From Streptomyces sp. ACA25 (GTDB lineage: Bacteria; Actinomycetota; Actinomycetes; Streptomycetales; Streptomycetaceae): 64,000 nt of DNA. The stretch covers positions 1 to 64,000 of the forward strand of contig NZ_JAQKPV010000017.1 of the NCBI RefSeq assembly GCF_028200735.1. Direction: 5' to 3'. Each line of letters opens with the position of its first letter. Position 1 is the stretch's first letter. Of the stretch, positions 1 to 7,999 are shown piece after piece. The notes beneath the pieces were generated by a model, which saw only the letters and a program-made list of their open reading frames with translations, had not been told where the DNA came from and did no database searches. The position numbers were made by a program, and so were the translations under genes.

Positions 1-1260
1 CACCACCGGAGCCTCCTCCAAAATCACATGCGCATTCGTCCCGCCCATGCCGAAGGAGCTCACTCCGGCGACGCGCGGCCCCTCGGATTCGTGAGCCGGC
101 CACTGCTCCAGTTCCGTCTGGACCCGCAGGTTGAGTTCATCGAGGGGGATGTCCGGGTTCGGCGTTCGGTAGTTGAGGCTCGGGGGCAGCATCCCCTCCC
201 GTACGCACAGCGCCGCCTTCACCAGGCCGACAATGCCCGAAGCGCCCTCCAGGTGGCCGATGTTGGTCTTGACCGACCCGACGGCCAGTCGGCGGCCGGG
301 AGCGTGTGCCGCCCCCAGAACGGCGCCGAGGGCCGCCGCTTCGACGGGGTCGCCGGCCTTCGTCCCGGTGCCATGCAGTTCGACATAGCGCACGTCGCCC
401 GGTGCGACTCCGGCCCGTTCGTACGCCCGCCGCAGCAGCGCCTCCTGTGCCTCACGGGCGGGGTGGGTCAGGCTCGGGCCGCCGCCGTCGTTGTTGATGG
501 CGCCGCCTCGGATGACGCAGTGCACCCGGTCGCCGTCCTCGACCGCTCGTGCCAAGGGCTTGAGGACCACCGCCACGCCGCCTTCGCCACGGACGTAACC
601 ATTGGCGCGGGCGTCGAAGGTGAAGCACCGCCCATCGGGCGAAAGTGCTCCCATCAACGCCATGCCGGCCGTGCTCTCCTCGGCCAGGATGAGGCTCACA
701 CCGCCGACGACAGCGACAGTGCTCTCCCCCCTGAGCAGGCTCTCGCATGCCAGCTGGACTGCGACCAGCGAGGAGGACTGCGCAGAGTCCACCGTGAAGC
801 TGGGACCTCGCAGGCCCAGCAGATACGAGAGGCGGTTGGCGGTGAGGCTCCGGTGAAGTCCGGTCACCGTGTGGCCGCCGATGGCCGTTCCGGAGCGGCG
901 CAGCAGGGTGGCATAGTCGTCGGCGGCGACTCCCACAAAGACACCGGTGTCGGTGCCTCGTAGGTCGCCGGGCAGAATCCGGGCGCTTTCCAGGGCCTCC
1001 CAGCCGAGTTCGAGCATCATGCGCTGCTGTGGGTCGGTCGCCGCCGCCTGACGCGGGGACATACCGAAAAACGCGGCGTCGAAGTCTCCCGGTCCTTGCA
1101 CCGCTGCACGCCAGTTGCCGTCGGACTGGCGCGTGACCGTACTCCGGCCGGTGCGCAACAGGTCCCAGAACTCCTCGATGCCGGGCGCGCCGGGAAGCCG
1201 GCAGGACATTCCGATGACGGCTATGTCGCTGTCGCGCAGCACACCGTTCTTCACGGTCAT
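1..1260 (-). CDS. Modular type I PKS, loading-module KSQ domain (gene continues past the left edge)
   Basis: The reading frame is open from an ATG at 1258-1260 to the window edge, 420 codons with no stop. It encodes a full ketosynthase domain. The active-site motif reads VDSAQSSSL, with Gln161 (codon 778-780) where a condensing KS has Cys. The two catalytic histidines are present (ELHGTGT, and KTNIGHLEG in the second half), and the domain ends in SSFGMGGTNAHV. A Gln at this position defines KSQ domains, which decarboxylate malonyl- or methylmalonyl-ACP to make the starter unit, as in the tylosin, platenolide and pikromycin synthases. The N-terminus (MTVKNGVLRD, then SDIAVIG) is too short for a docking coiled coil, as expected for the first protein of an assembly line. 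An AT and ACP should follow to the left. The macrolide-type neighbours support a macrolactone synthase. The KSQ call is firm; the product is inferred. Confidence 0.95.
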   Translation of the reverse strand, partial: MTVKNGVLRDSDIAVIGMSCRLPGAPGIEEFWDLLRTGRSTVTRQSDGNWRAAVQGPGDFDAAFFGMSPRQAAATDPQQRMMLELGWEALESARILPGDLRGTDTGVFVGVAADDYATLLRRSGTAIGGHTVTGLHRSLTANRLSYLLGLRGPSFTVDSAQSSSLVAVQLACESLLRGESTVAVVGGVSLILAEESTAGMALMGALSPDGRCFTFDARANGYVRGEGGVAVVLKPLARAVEDGDRVHCVIRGGAINNDGGGPSLTHPAREAQEALLRRAYERAGVAPGDVRYVELHGTGTKAGDPVEAAALGAVLGAAHAPGRRLAVGSVKTNIGHLEGASGIVGLVKAALCVREGMLPPSLNYRTPNPDIPLDELNLRVQTELEQWPAHESEGPRVAGVSSFGMGGTNAHVILEEAPVV

Positions 1261-1436
1261 GAGGTCTCCTGGGTCGAGAGAAGCACGTCCGGAATTCACG
1301 CACGGCCAGGCGGACACGGCCCGGCGTACGGCTTGCGCGCCGGGCGTCCCGCGACCGCCACCACTGTCCGCGGCGTGCTCCCTTTCGGGCAGGGAGAAGC
1401 GGTATCAGCGGCCCGCAGGTCGCAGGTCCAGATCGA

Positions 1437-1472
1437 GGTTCAGGTTCAGGTTCAGGTTCAGGTTCAGGTTCA
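1437..1472. repeat. Six perfect tandem copies of GGTTCA
   Basis: Six uninterrupted hexamer units lie in the 288-base gap between the P450 stop and the PKS start. On the PKS strand they read TGAACC and lie about 180 bases upstream of the PKS start codon. No coding function is apparent. The copy number could vary by replication slippage. Confidence 0.9.
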
Positions 1473-1539
1473 GCGAAGAAATACCAGGTACCGGCTATCC
1501 CATTCAGCAGCCCCCGACACGCGGGCGCCGAATCCCTCA

Positions 1540-1560
1540 GTCACCTGGTCACCAGGTGAC
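1540..1560 (-). terminator. 21-base perfect palindrome over the P450 stop codon
   Basis: Ten-base arms (GTCACCTGGT and its complement) flank a single central base. The P450 stop codon lies at the centre. It could be a compact terminator hairpin or a repressor operator. A palindrome of the same design covers the esterase stop at 61771-61795, which favours a terminator. Confidence 0.5.
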
Positions 1561-2757
1561 AGGCAGAGCCACCAGGCTCCGCACCATCATCCCGCCGTTC
1601 CATTCCAATTCTTCCTCTGGAACGCCGAGCCGGAGCTCTGGAATCCGTCTGGTCAACGCCTCGATCGCGGCCTGAATTTCCAGCCTCGCCAGGGACGCCC
1701 CAATACAGAAATGGGGGCCGTGCCCGAAAGCGATGTGCGGATTTGGCTCGCGGTCCAGGACGATTTCTCCAGCGTGTCCGAAAGCGTCCTCGTCATGGTT
1801 GGCGGAGGCCAGGGAGAATACGACCGCGTCACCGGCCCGTACGGACGCTCCTCCCAGCTCCAGATCCTCGGTGGCGATACGGGTGGGTCCCACGGACGCC
1901 CACAGCGGTGCGACGCGCAGCAACTCCTCGACGGCAGTGGGGATAAGTTCCGGCCGGGCGCACAGCTGCTCGTAGCGCCCGCGCTCGCGCAGCAGGAGAT
2001 AGATATGGGAGGCGAGCTGGCTGGCCGTGGTCTCGTGGCCTCCCACGAGCAGCCCGCCGGTGAGCATGATGAGTTCCTGCTCGGTCAGCCGGTCGCCGTC
2101 GTCCCGGGCCTCGATCAGTGCTCCGAGCAAGTCGTCGCTGCGGTGTGCCCGGCGCTGCGCGAGGAGGTCGCCGAGGTACTCGACGAAGTCATGCTCGGCG
2201 CGTTCGACCTCTTCTGCGGTGTAGCGGGTGGAGGACATCAGGGCGTCGCTGAAGGCGCGGAACACGTTTTGTTCCTCATAGCCGATGCCCATCATGTCGC
2301 AGATGATCATCACCGGCACGGGCAGGGCGAGCTGCCGCACGAGGTCCGCGGGCGGCCCGGTCTCGAGGACGTCGTCGAGGAGCCGGTCGGCGATGCTGGC
2401 CACGCGCGGACGCATGTCCTTGACGCGTTTCGGAGTGAACGCCGTGGAGGCGAGCCGGCGCAGCCGGGCGTGCGCGGCGGGGGGCAGCCCCATCAAGCCA
2501 TCGGGTTCCTGGAGTCGGCGCGACGCCCGGGGGACGTCGCGGCCGGCTCCGGCGGCGATGCTCAGCCGGGGGTCGGACAGTGCCTTCTTGGCGTCGGCGT
2601 GCCGGGTCACGAGCCAGGCGTCACCCCCGTAGGGCATGCGGACGCGGGCGACGGGCTCTTTCGAGCGCAGTTCGGCGTAAGTGGGGTCAATATCCAGGTC
2701 GAGCCGGTTACTGAAGGGATAGAACCGTGGGGATCCGGCCGTTACGGGGCACGCCAT
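1549..2757 (-). CDS. Cytochrome P450, MycG/CYP107-like macrolide oxidase
   Basis: 402 residues, normal for a bacterial class I P450. The I-helix motif GGHETT (239-244) keeps the acid-alcohol pair, an EELLR-type ExxR follows, and the haem loop is FGHGPHFCIG with ligand Cys351. The N-terminus (YPFSNRLDLD, then RVRMPYGGDAWLVTR) and the C-terminal stretch LEWNGGMMVR closely resemble MycG, the CYP107-type P450 that hydroxylates and epoxidises 16-membered macrolides. GGAGGAG before the ATG supports the start. It is read in the same direction as the PKS and 288 bases upstream of it. A late C-H hydroxylation or C12-C13 epoxidation of a macrolide is a reasonable guess. Electrons must come from ferredoxin and reductase encoded elsewhere, since none is adjacent. 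P450 identity is certain; the substrate is inferred. Confidence 0.9.
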   Translation of the reverse strand: MACPVTAGSPRFYPFSNRLDLDIDPTYAELRSKEPVARVRMPYGGDAWLVTRHADAKKALSDPRLSIAAGAGRDVPRASRRLQEPDGLMGLPPAAHARLRRLASTAFTPKRVKDMRPRVASIADRLLDDVLETGPPADLVRQLALPVPVMIICDMMGIGYEEQNVFRAFSDALMSSTRYTAEEVERAEHDFVEYLGDLLAQRRAHRSDDLLGALIEARDDGDRLTEQELIMLTGGLLVGGHETTASQLASHIYLLLRERGRYEQLCARPELIPTAVEELLRVAPLWASVGPTRIATEDLELGGASVRAGDAVVFSLASANHDEDAFGHAGEIVLDREPNPHIAFGHGPHFCIGASLARLEIQAAIEALTRRIPELRLGVPEEELEWNGGMMVRSLVALPVTW

Positions 2758-3011
2758 GGCAGTTTCTCCTCCACAGGCAGATTCGGGGCGGCATTGATCT
2801 TGCTCGGTTCTCTCCTCCGCGGTTTCCCGCTCCCTTCAGCCTTCAGCCAACACCAAACCGCCGAACATCGTCGCGGCATGGCGGGAGACTATGTCAAGTC
2901 CCGAAGAAACAGCCGCGAAGAGCCGGGGGAAATCCCGTGAATCGCTTCTGCCAAACCTGCGCTCCACGGTTGAGCGGGGCTCTCGGAGGTGCGACGGGGC
3001 ATCGACGCAGG

Positions 3012-3470
3012 TCAGACGGCTTCTTCTTGGGCGTTCCAGGTTCGGATCACGTGGTGGGTGGCCAGCCCTCGCCATTTCTTGATCTTGTTGATCCCGCGCT
3101 CGACGGTGTTCCCCTCCTGGTGAAGCTCGGCATCGCAGGAGTGGGCGACCGCCCTTCGAGCCTGGCCTCTTGCGGTTGGCGGCCTGGTTCACCAGTCCCT
3201 CCAGGAGCTCGGGGGTCGACGGCCATGCCGACCGCGTGATGTTGCGCACGTGCGACCGTGGAGCAGGACCCGTAGCGTTCGGGGATGTCGCGCCTCGGGC
3301 GCCCGGTCCGGAACCTCCACATACCCGCGGTCAACTGTTTGCGCAGGTCAGAGGTCGGTTCACTCGCGCCGAGCGGCAGATGCGGCTCGTACAGTCCCAC
3401 TCTGCGTCCGTCGGATCGCCTCGTGCCACCCCGGATGTCCACCTTCCCGAGCCCTTCGCCAGAGCGACTT
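3012..3470 (-). pseudogene. Decayed IS5-family transposase
   Basis: Pieces of one IS5-type transposase are recognisable on the minus strand in different frames. An N-terminal PTDAEWD fragment (about 3420) is followed after a frame change by YEPHLPLGASEPTSDLRKQL and WRFRTGRPRRDIPERYG. Next come AQHHAVGMAVDP and finally GNTVERGINKIKKWRGLATH up to a TGA at 3012-3014. Segments that normally separate these motifs are missing, so there are several frameshifts and internal deletions. It cannot be functional. It sits in the 1.08-kb gap between the two divergent P450 genes. The rest of that gap (2758-3011 and 3471-3838) holds the two P450 promoters and no gene I can support. The scar shows past insertion-sequence activity inside the macrolide locus. 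Confidence 0.85.
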
Positions 3471-3838
3471 GACCCATCGGTGTCTGAACCTGGAACACGC
3501 CCTGGTCGACGCCACTCACTGTGGAACTCAGATCAGGGGGCTCGCGGGCATCGAAGACGCCACTATGTCAGGTCCGGTCTTGCGGGCCGGCGCTCCGGAC
3601 CGTAACTTGACGGCATCGGCAGAACCGGTCTCGGTACCTCTCCCCCCTTCGCGGTCCCGACGCGTTGTTCACCGACGAGAAGGTCTTTTCATGATGACGC
3701 ACATCGCGTCCTTCGATTCTCCCGCAGCGGGTTTGTGATTTTCCCGCCCGCCGTCGTTCCGGTATCGGTCCCGCCATTCGCTCACCCGGCCGGACATTCC
3801 GCACCGATGACCAGGACCACCGAGCAGATGAGGACGCC

Positions 3839-5056
3839 ATGACGCAGACAGACGACACCGCGCCGCAGCCGATCGAACTGCCCAAGGGCGCCGACGCCCA
3901 AGGGCTGCTGGACTGGTTCGCGCACATGCGGAAGCACCGGCCGGTCTTCTGGGACGAGAGCCGCCAGGCCTGGCAGGTCTTCTCGTACCGCGACTATCTG
4001 ACTGTCACCACCAATCCGCTGATCTTCTCCTCGGACTTCACATCGGTGTTCCCCGTTCCGCCGGAGCTGGCCTTGCTGATGGGGCCCGGTACCGTCGGAG
4101 GTATCGACCCGCCGCGTCACGCGCCGCTGCGCAAGCTGGTGAGCCAGGCGTTCACCCCGCGCAGGATCGCCCTGCTGGAGTCCCAGATACGGGAGATCAC
4201 CGCCGCGACACTCGAACAGGTGCGCGGTCAGGAGCGCATAGACATCGCGAGTGACCTCGCGTATCCGCTGCCGGTGACGGTCATCGCCAAGCTGCTGGGT
4301 GTCCCTACGGAGTATCAGGAGAAGTTCCGCGAGTGGGTGGACATCATCCTCAGTAACGAGGGCATGGAGTACCCCAACCTTCCGGACGACTTCACCGAGA
4401 CCGTCGGTCCCGCCATCGCAGAGTGGGCGGACTTCTTGTACGGGCAGATCGCCGAGAAGCGTGCGAAGCCGGTGGACGACCTGATCAGCGGGCTCTGCGA
4501 AGCAGAGCTCGACGGCCGCAGGCTGACCGACGAGGAGACCGTCAACATCGTCGCCCTGCTGCTGACTGCAGGTCATATTTCCAGTGCCACACTGCTCAGC
4601 AACCTGTTCCTGGTGCTGGAGGAGAACCCCCGGGCGCAGGCCGAACTGCGCGCCGATCGCTCGCTGATTCCGGGCGCCATCGAGGAGACGCTGCGGTACC
4701 GCTCACCGTTCAACTGCATCTTCCGTATCCTCAATGAGGACACGGACATCCTCGGTGAGCCCATGCGCAAGGGTCAGATGGTCATTGCCTGGATCGCCTC
4801 GGCGAACCGCGACCCCGAGATCTTCACGGACCCGGACACCTTCGACATCCGCCGGGAGTCCAACAAGCACATGGCGTTCGGTCACGGCATCCACCACTGC
4901 CTGGGAGCGTTCCTGGCCCGGCTGGAAGCCAAGGTTTTCCTCAACATGGTCTTCGACGAGTTCAAGGAGTTCCGCATCGACCACGACGCGGTGGAATTCT
5001 ACGACCCGGACCAACTCACCGCCCGGCATCTGCCCGTGCACGTGGTTCGCGGCTGA
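3839..5056 (+). CDS. Cytochrome P450, TylI/CYP113-like
   Basis: 405 residues. The haem loop is FGHGIHHCLG with Cys354, and EETLR provides the ExxR. The I-helix reads LLTAGHISSATLLSNLFL (AGHISS at 244-249), so the usual acidic residue and threonine are replaced by Ile and Ser after a His. This departure is typical of the EryK/TylI (CYP113) group. TylI oxidises C20 of the tylosin ring, and EryK hydroxylates C12 of erythromycin D. The gene begins a rightward unit with an aminotransferase, a nucleotidyltransferase and a thioesterase, the same order as tylI-tylB-tylA1-tylO. C20 oxidation of a tylactone-like ring is therefore the leading hypothesis. Other upstream ATGs are out of frame. Family assignment is strong; regiochemistry is inferred. 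Confidence 0.9.
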   Translation: MTQTDDTAPQPIELPKGADAQGLLDWFAHMRKHRPVFWDESRQAWQVFSYRDYLTVTTNPLIFSSDFTSVFPVPPELALLMGPGTVGGIDPPRHAPLRKLVSQAFTPRRIALLESQIREITAATLEQVRGQERIDIASDLAYPLPVTVIAKLLGVPTEYQEKFREWVDIILSNEGMEYPNLPDDFTETVGPAIAEWADFLYGQIAEKRAKPVDDLISGLCEAELDGRRLTDEETVNIVALLLTAGHISSATLLSNLFLVLEENPRAQAELRADRSLIPGAIEETLRYRSPFNCIFRILNEDTDILGEPMRKGQMVIAWIASANRDPEIFTDPDTFDIRRESNKHMAFGHGIHHCLGAFLARLEAKVFLNMVFDEFKEFRIDHDAVEFYDPDQLTARHLPVHVVRG

Positions 5057-5123
5057 CCGGCGTCCGGCCGCGCCCGGCCGGACGCGGCCACCACGGTCTC
5101 CTGCGGAACCCCTGGGGTGAGAA

Positions 5124-6269
5124 GTGAACGTTCCCTTCCTCGATCTGGGCGCCGCTCATGACGAGCTGCGTGCGGACATCGACGCGGCGTACGCCCGGGT
5201 GACCGGGTCGGGCCGCTATCTACTCGGTCCGGAACTGGAGGCATTCGAGGAGGAGTTCGCTGCCTACTGCTCGGCGCGCCACTGTGCCGGTGTGGGCAGC
5301 GGGCTGGACGCGCTGACGCTGGCGCTACGGGCGCTGGGCGTCGGGCCGGGTGACGAGGTGATCGTGCCGGCGCACACGTTCATCGCGACATGGCTGGCGG
5401 TCTCCGCCACCGGCGCCCGGCCGGTGCCGGTGGAGCCGGACGAGAGCACGTTCGTACTCTCCCCCTGCCTGCTGGAGGCCGCGTTCACCCCCCGTGTCAG
5501 AGCGGTCGTCGTGGTGCACCTGTACGGCCACCCGGTCGATCTGGACGCGGTGCGGGCGGTCGCCGACCGGCACGGCGTGCCCGTGGTGGAGGACGCGGCC
5601 CAGGCGCACGGCGCCCGCTACAAGGGGCGCCGGGTCGGCTCCGGCCAGGTGGCAGCCTTCAGCTTCTACCCCGGCAAGAACCTCGGCGCTCTCGGTGACG
5701 GCGGGGCCGTGGTCACCGACGACGCGGACCTGGCCGAGCGCGTCCGGCTCCTGCGCAACTACGGCTCCTGTGACAAGTACGACCACCTGGTGCAAGGGTT
5801 CAACTCGCGTCTGGACGAGTTCCAGGCAGCGGTACTCCGGGTCAAACTGCCCCACCTGGACGAGTGGAACGCGCGCCGGGCGCGGATCGCCCACCGTTAC
5901 ACGGAGGCGCTGGCCGGCCTGCCGGACCTCGTTCTTCCCTCCGTCGAGCCCTGGGCGACGTCCGCCTGGCATCTCTATGTGGTGCGCACCCGGCACCGTG
6001 ACGCACTGCGACAACGGCTGGCCGCCGCCGGGGTGGAGACACTGGTCCACTACCCGGTGCCGGTGCACCGGTCCGGCGCGTACAAGGGCACCGAGGAGGC
6101 GTGTCGTGCCGGGGCGCTCCCGGTGGCCGAACGCCTGGCGGGGGAGGTCCTGAGTCTGCCGGTGGGGCCTCACCTGCGGGAGGACGGCGTCGAGGCGGTT
6201 GCCGCCACGGTGCGGAACGCCATGGAGGAACTTCTGCGGGCGGGCCGAGCCCGGACCGGCTCCCGATGA
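5124..6269 (+). CDS. DegT/DnrJ/EryC1 sugar aminotransferase, TylB/DesV-like
   Basis: 381 residues from a GTG. It is a PLP-dependent NDP-sugar aminotransferase: the N-terminal motif is PFLDLGAAHDELR, the cofactor-binding region contains EDAAQAHGARYKG, and the Schiff-base lysine lies in SFYPGKNLGALGDGG. The length fits TylB, DesV and EryCI, which transaminate C3 of dTDP-3-keto-6-deoxyhexose on the way to mycaminose or desosamine. The gene follows the P450 by 67 bases, and its stop overlaps the next start as ATGA (6266-6269), implying translational coupling. An aminotransferase beside a dTDP-glucose synthase argues that the final macrolide carries a 3-amino-6-deoxy sugar. The N-methyltransferase and glycosyltransferase are not in the window. 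Which sugar is made cannot be told from this gene alone. Confidence 0.92.
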   Translation: MNVPFLDLGAAHDELRADIDAAYARVTGSGRYLLGPELEAFEEEFAAYCSARHCAGVGSGLDALTLALRALGVGPGDEVIVPAHTFIATWLAVSATGARPVPVEPDESTFVLSPCLLEAAFTPRVRAVVVVHLYGHPVDLDAVRAVADRHGVPVVEDAAQAHGARYKGRRVGSGQVAAFSFYPGKNLGALGDGGAVVTDDADLAERVRLLRNYGSCDKYDHLVQGFNSRLDEFQAAVLRVKLPHLDEWNARRARIAHRYTEALAGLPDLVLPSVEPWATSAWHLYVVRTRHRDALRQRLAAAGVETLVHYPVPVHRSGAYKGTEEACRAGALPVAERLAGEVLSLPVGPHLREDGVEAVAATVRNAMEELLRAGRARTGSR

Positions 6270-7180
6270 AGGGCATCATCCTTGCCGGTGGCAGCGGGAC
6301 CCGTATGCGCCCCCTGACTGACACTCTGTCGAAGCAACTGCTCCCCGTATATGACAAACCGATGATCTACTATCCGCTCTCTGTCCTCATGCTGGGTGAG
6401 ATCCGGGACATCCTCCTCATTTCCGCCGCCCGGCAGCTGGACATGTTCCGGTCCCTGCTCGGCGACGGTTCACGGATCGGCCTGCGGATCGACTACGCCG
6501 AACAGGACGAACCCCGCGGCATCGCGGAGGCGCTCACCATCGGCGCGGAGCATATCGGGGGCGACCAGGTCGCGCTGATTCTGGGCGACAACGTTTTCCA
6601 CGGCCCCGGGTTCTCCACCGTGCTGCGCGGTGCCATCAGCGAGCTGGACGGCTGCGTACTGTTCGGCTATCCGGTCAAGGACCCGCGGCGGTACGGAGTC
6701 GGTGAGATCGACGCCTCGGGGCGGCTGCGCTCTCTGGAGGAGAAACCTGACCGGCCCCGCTCGAACCTCGCCATCACCGGCCTGTATCTGTACGACAACG
6801 ACGTGGTGGACATCGCCAGGGACCTGAAGCCGTCGGCGCGCGGAGAGCTGGAGATCACCGACGTCAACCAGGTCTACCTGGAGCGGGACAGAGCCCGGCT
6901 GATCGAGCTGGGCCGCGGCTTCGCCTGGCTGGACATGGGTACGCACAACTCCCTCCTCCAGGCCGGCCAGTACGTGCAGTTGCTGGAGCACCGCCAGGGC
7001 GATCGGATCGCCTGTATCGAGGAGGTCGCGTTGCGCATGGGATACATCAGCGCCGACGCGTGTTACGCGATGGGCCGTGAACTCGGCGCCACCGGCTACG
7101 GCGAGTACCTCGTCGACGTCGCCACCCGGGAGACATCGCGAACCGCCCGGCCGTCCCGCGCGGAGCCCACAGGACCATGA
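6266..7180 (+). CDS. Glucose-1-phosphate thymidylyltransferase, TylA1/RmlA-like
   Basis: 304 residues from the ATG at 6266, which overlaps the aminotransferase stop. An in-frame ATG further upstream lies inside the aminotransferase and is ignored. The N-terminal nucleotide-binding signature LAGGSGTRMRPLT is followed by SKQLLPVYDKPMIYYPLS. LGDNVFHG, the Mg2+ site, and EEKP sugar-binding motifs are also present. The enzyme makes dTDP-glucose from dTTP and glucose-1-phosphate, the first step to deoxysugars. The C-terminal tail RETSRTARPSRAEPTGP is an extension without known motif. In the tylosin cluster the next gene is the 4,6-dehydratase tylA2. Here it is missing, so the dehydratase must be elsewhere in the cluster or shared with primary metabolism. 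Confidence 0.95.
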   Translation: MKGIILAGGSGTRMRPLTDTLSKQLLPVYDKPMIYYPLSVLMLGEIRDILLISAARQLDMFRSLLGDGSRIGLRIDYAEQDEPRGIAEALTIGAEHIGGDQVALILGDNVFHGPGFSTVLRGAISELDGCVLFGYPVKDPRRYGVGEIDASGRLRSLEEKPDRPRSNLAITGLYLYDNDVVDIARDLKPSARGELEITDVNQVYLERDRARLIELGRGFAWLDMGTHNSLLQAGQYVQLLEHRQGDRIACIEEVALRMGYISADACYAMGRELGATGYGEYLVDVATRETSRTARPSRAEPTGP

Positions 7181-7198
7181 GACGCCAAGGAGCACAGA

Positions 7199-7981
7199 AT
7201 GTCCCCGTCCGCCGAGCCGTCCGGGCTCTGGCTGCGCCGCTACCGGCCCGTCGACAAGCCTGCGGTCCGTCTGGTGTGCTTCCCGCACGCCGGGGGCGCC
7301 GCGAGCGCCTTCCTGCCGCTCGCCCGCAGGCTCGCCGCAGACGTGGAGGTTCTGGCGGTCCAGTACCCGGGGCGCCAGGACCGCAGGAATGAGCCCTTCA
7401 TCGACTCCGTCGACGGCCTGGTGGACCGCCTGCTGCCCGAGGTGCTCACCTGGACGGACCGTCCACTGGCCTTGTTCGGCCACAGCCTGGGGGCCACCGT
7501 CGCCTTCGAGACCGCCCGTCGGCTTCCGCCGACCGGGTCGATGAGGCCGGCGCACGTATTCGTTTCAGGGCGCCGCGCACCGACCGTGTCCCGGGGCGAC
7601 AGCGACCTTCCCGACGATGAGCTGACCGACGAGATCCGCAGGCTCCAGGGTACCGACGCGAGCCTGCTGGCCGACGACGAGCTGCTCGCCATGGTCCTCC
7701 CGGCGATCCGCAACGACTACCGGGCGGCGGCCACGTACCGCTACCGCCCCAGCCCTGCGCTGCGGTGCCCGGTCACCGTGCTCACCGGGGACATGGACCC
7801 ACACGTCACCGCCGACGAGGCGGCCGCGTGGGCCGGATTGACCTCGGCGGCGACCGTCGTCCGTACCTTCTCCGGCGGGCACTTCTATCTCAACGAGCAG
7901 ATCGGGGCGGTGTGCGAGGAGATCATGGCCGCCCTCGAACCGCACCTGTCCGCGGGCCGTGCGGGCGCCCGCAGTCGCTGA
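7199..7981 (+). CDS. Type II thioesterase, TylO-like
   Basis: 260 residues in the alpha/beta-hydrolase thioesterase family. The nucleophile elbow is GHSLGA with Ser96; Asp is in LTGDMDPHV and His in SGGHFYLN. The oxyanion region CFPHAGG is near the N-terminus. These stand-alone enzymes remove aberrant acyl groups from PKS carrier proteins, especially after premature decarboxylation. AAGGAG lies seven bases before the ATG, and the gene is 18 bases after the thymidylyltransferase, so it is in the same transcript. It converges on the ABC-F gene with only 18 bases between their ends. In the tylosin cluster the equivalent tylO occupies the same place after the sugar genes. Confidence 0.93.
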   Translation: MSPSAEPSGLWLRRYRPVDKPAVRLVCFPHAGGAASAFLPLARRLAADVEVLAVQYPGRQDRRNEPFIDSVDGLVDRLLPEVLTWTDRPLALFGHSLGATVAFETARRLPPTGSMRPAHVFVSGRRAPTVSRGDSDLPDDELTDEIRRLQGTDASLLADDELLAMVLPAIRNDYRAAATYRYRPSPALRCPVTVLTGDMDPHVTADEAAAWAGLTSAATVVRTFSGGHFYLNEQIGAVCEEIMAALEPHLSAGRAGARSR

Positions 7982-7999
7982 CGCGGGCGCCCGAACAGG

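Noticed and set aside
1096..2940. A 614-codon plus-strand frame across the PKS start and P450.
   Set aside because: It is antisense to two well-supported genes, and its repeated QVQ tract is the GGTTCA microsatellite translated.
3691..3738. A 15-codon frame (MMTHIASFDSPAAGL) before the TylI-like P450.
   Set aside because: Too short, no regulatory structure evident and no reason to expect a leader peptide here.
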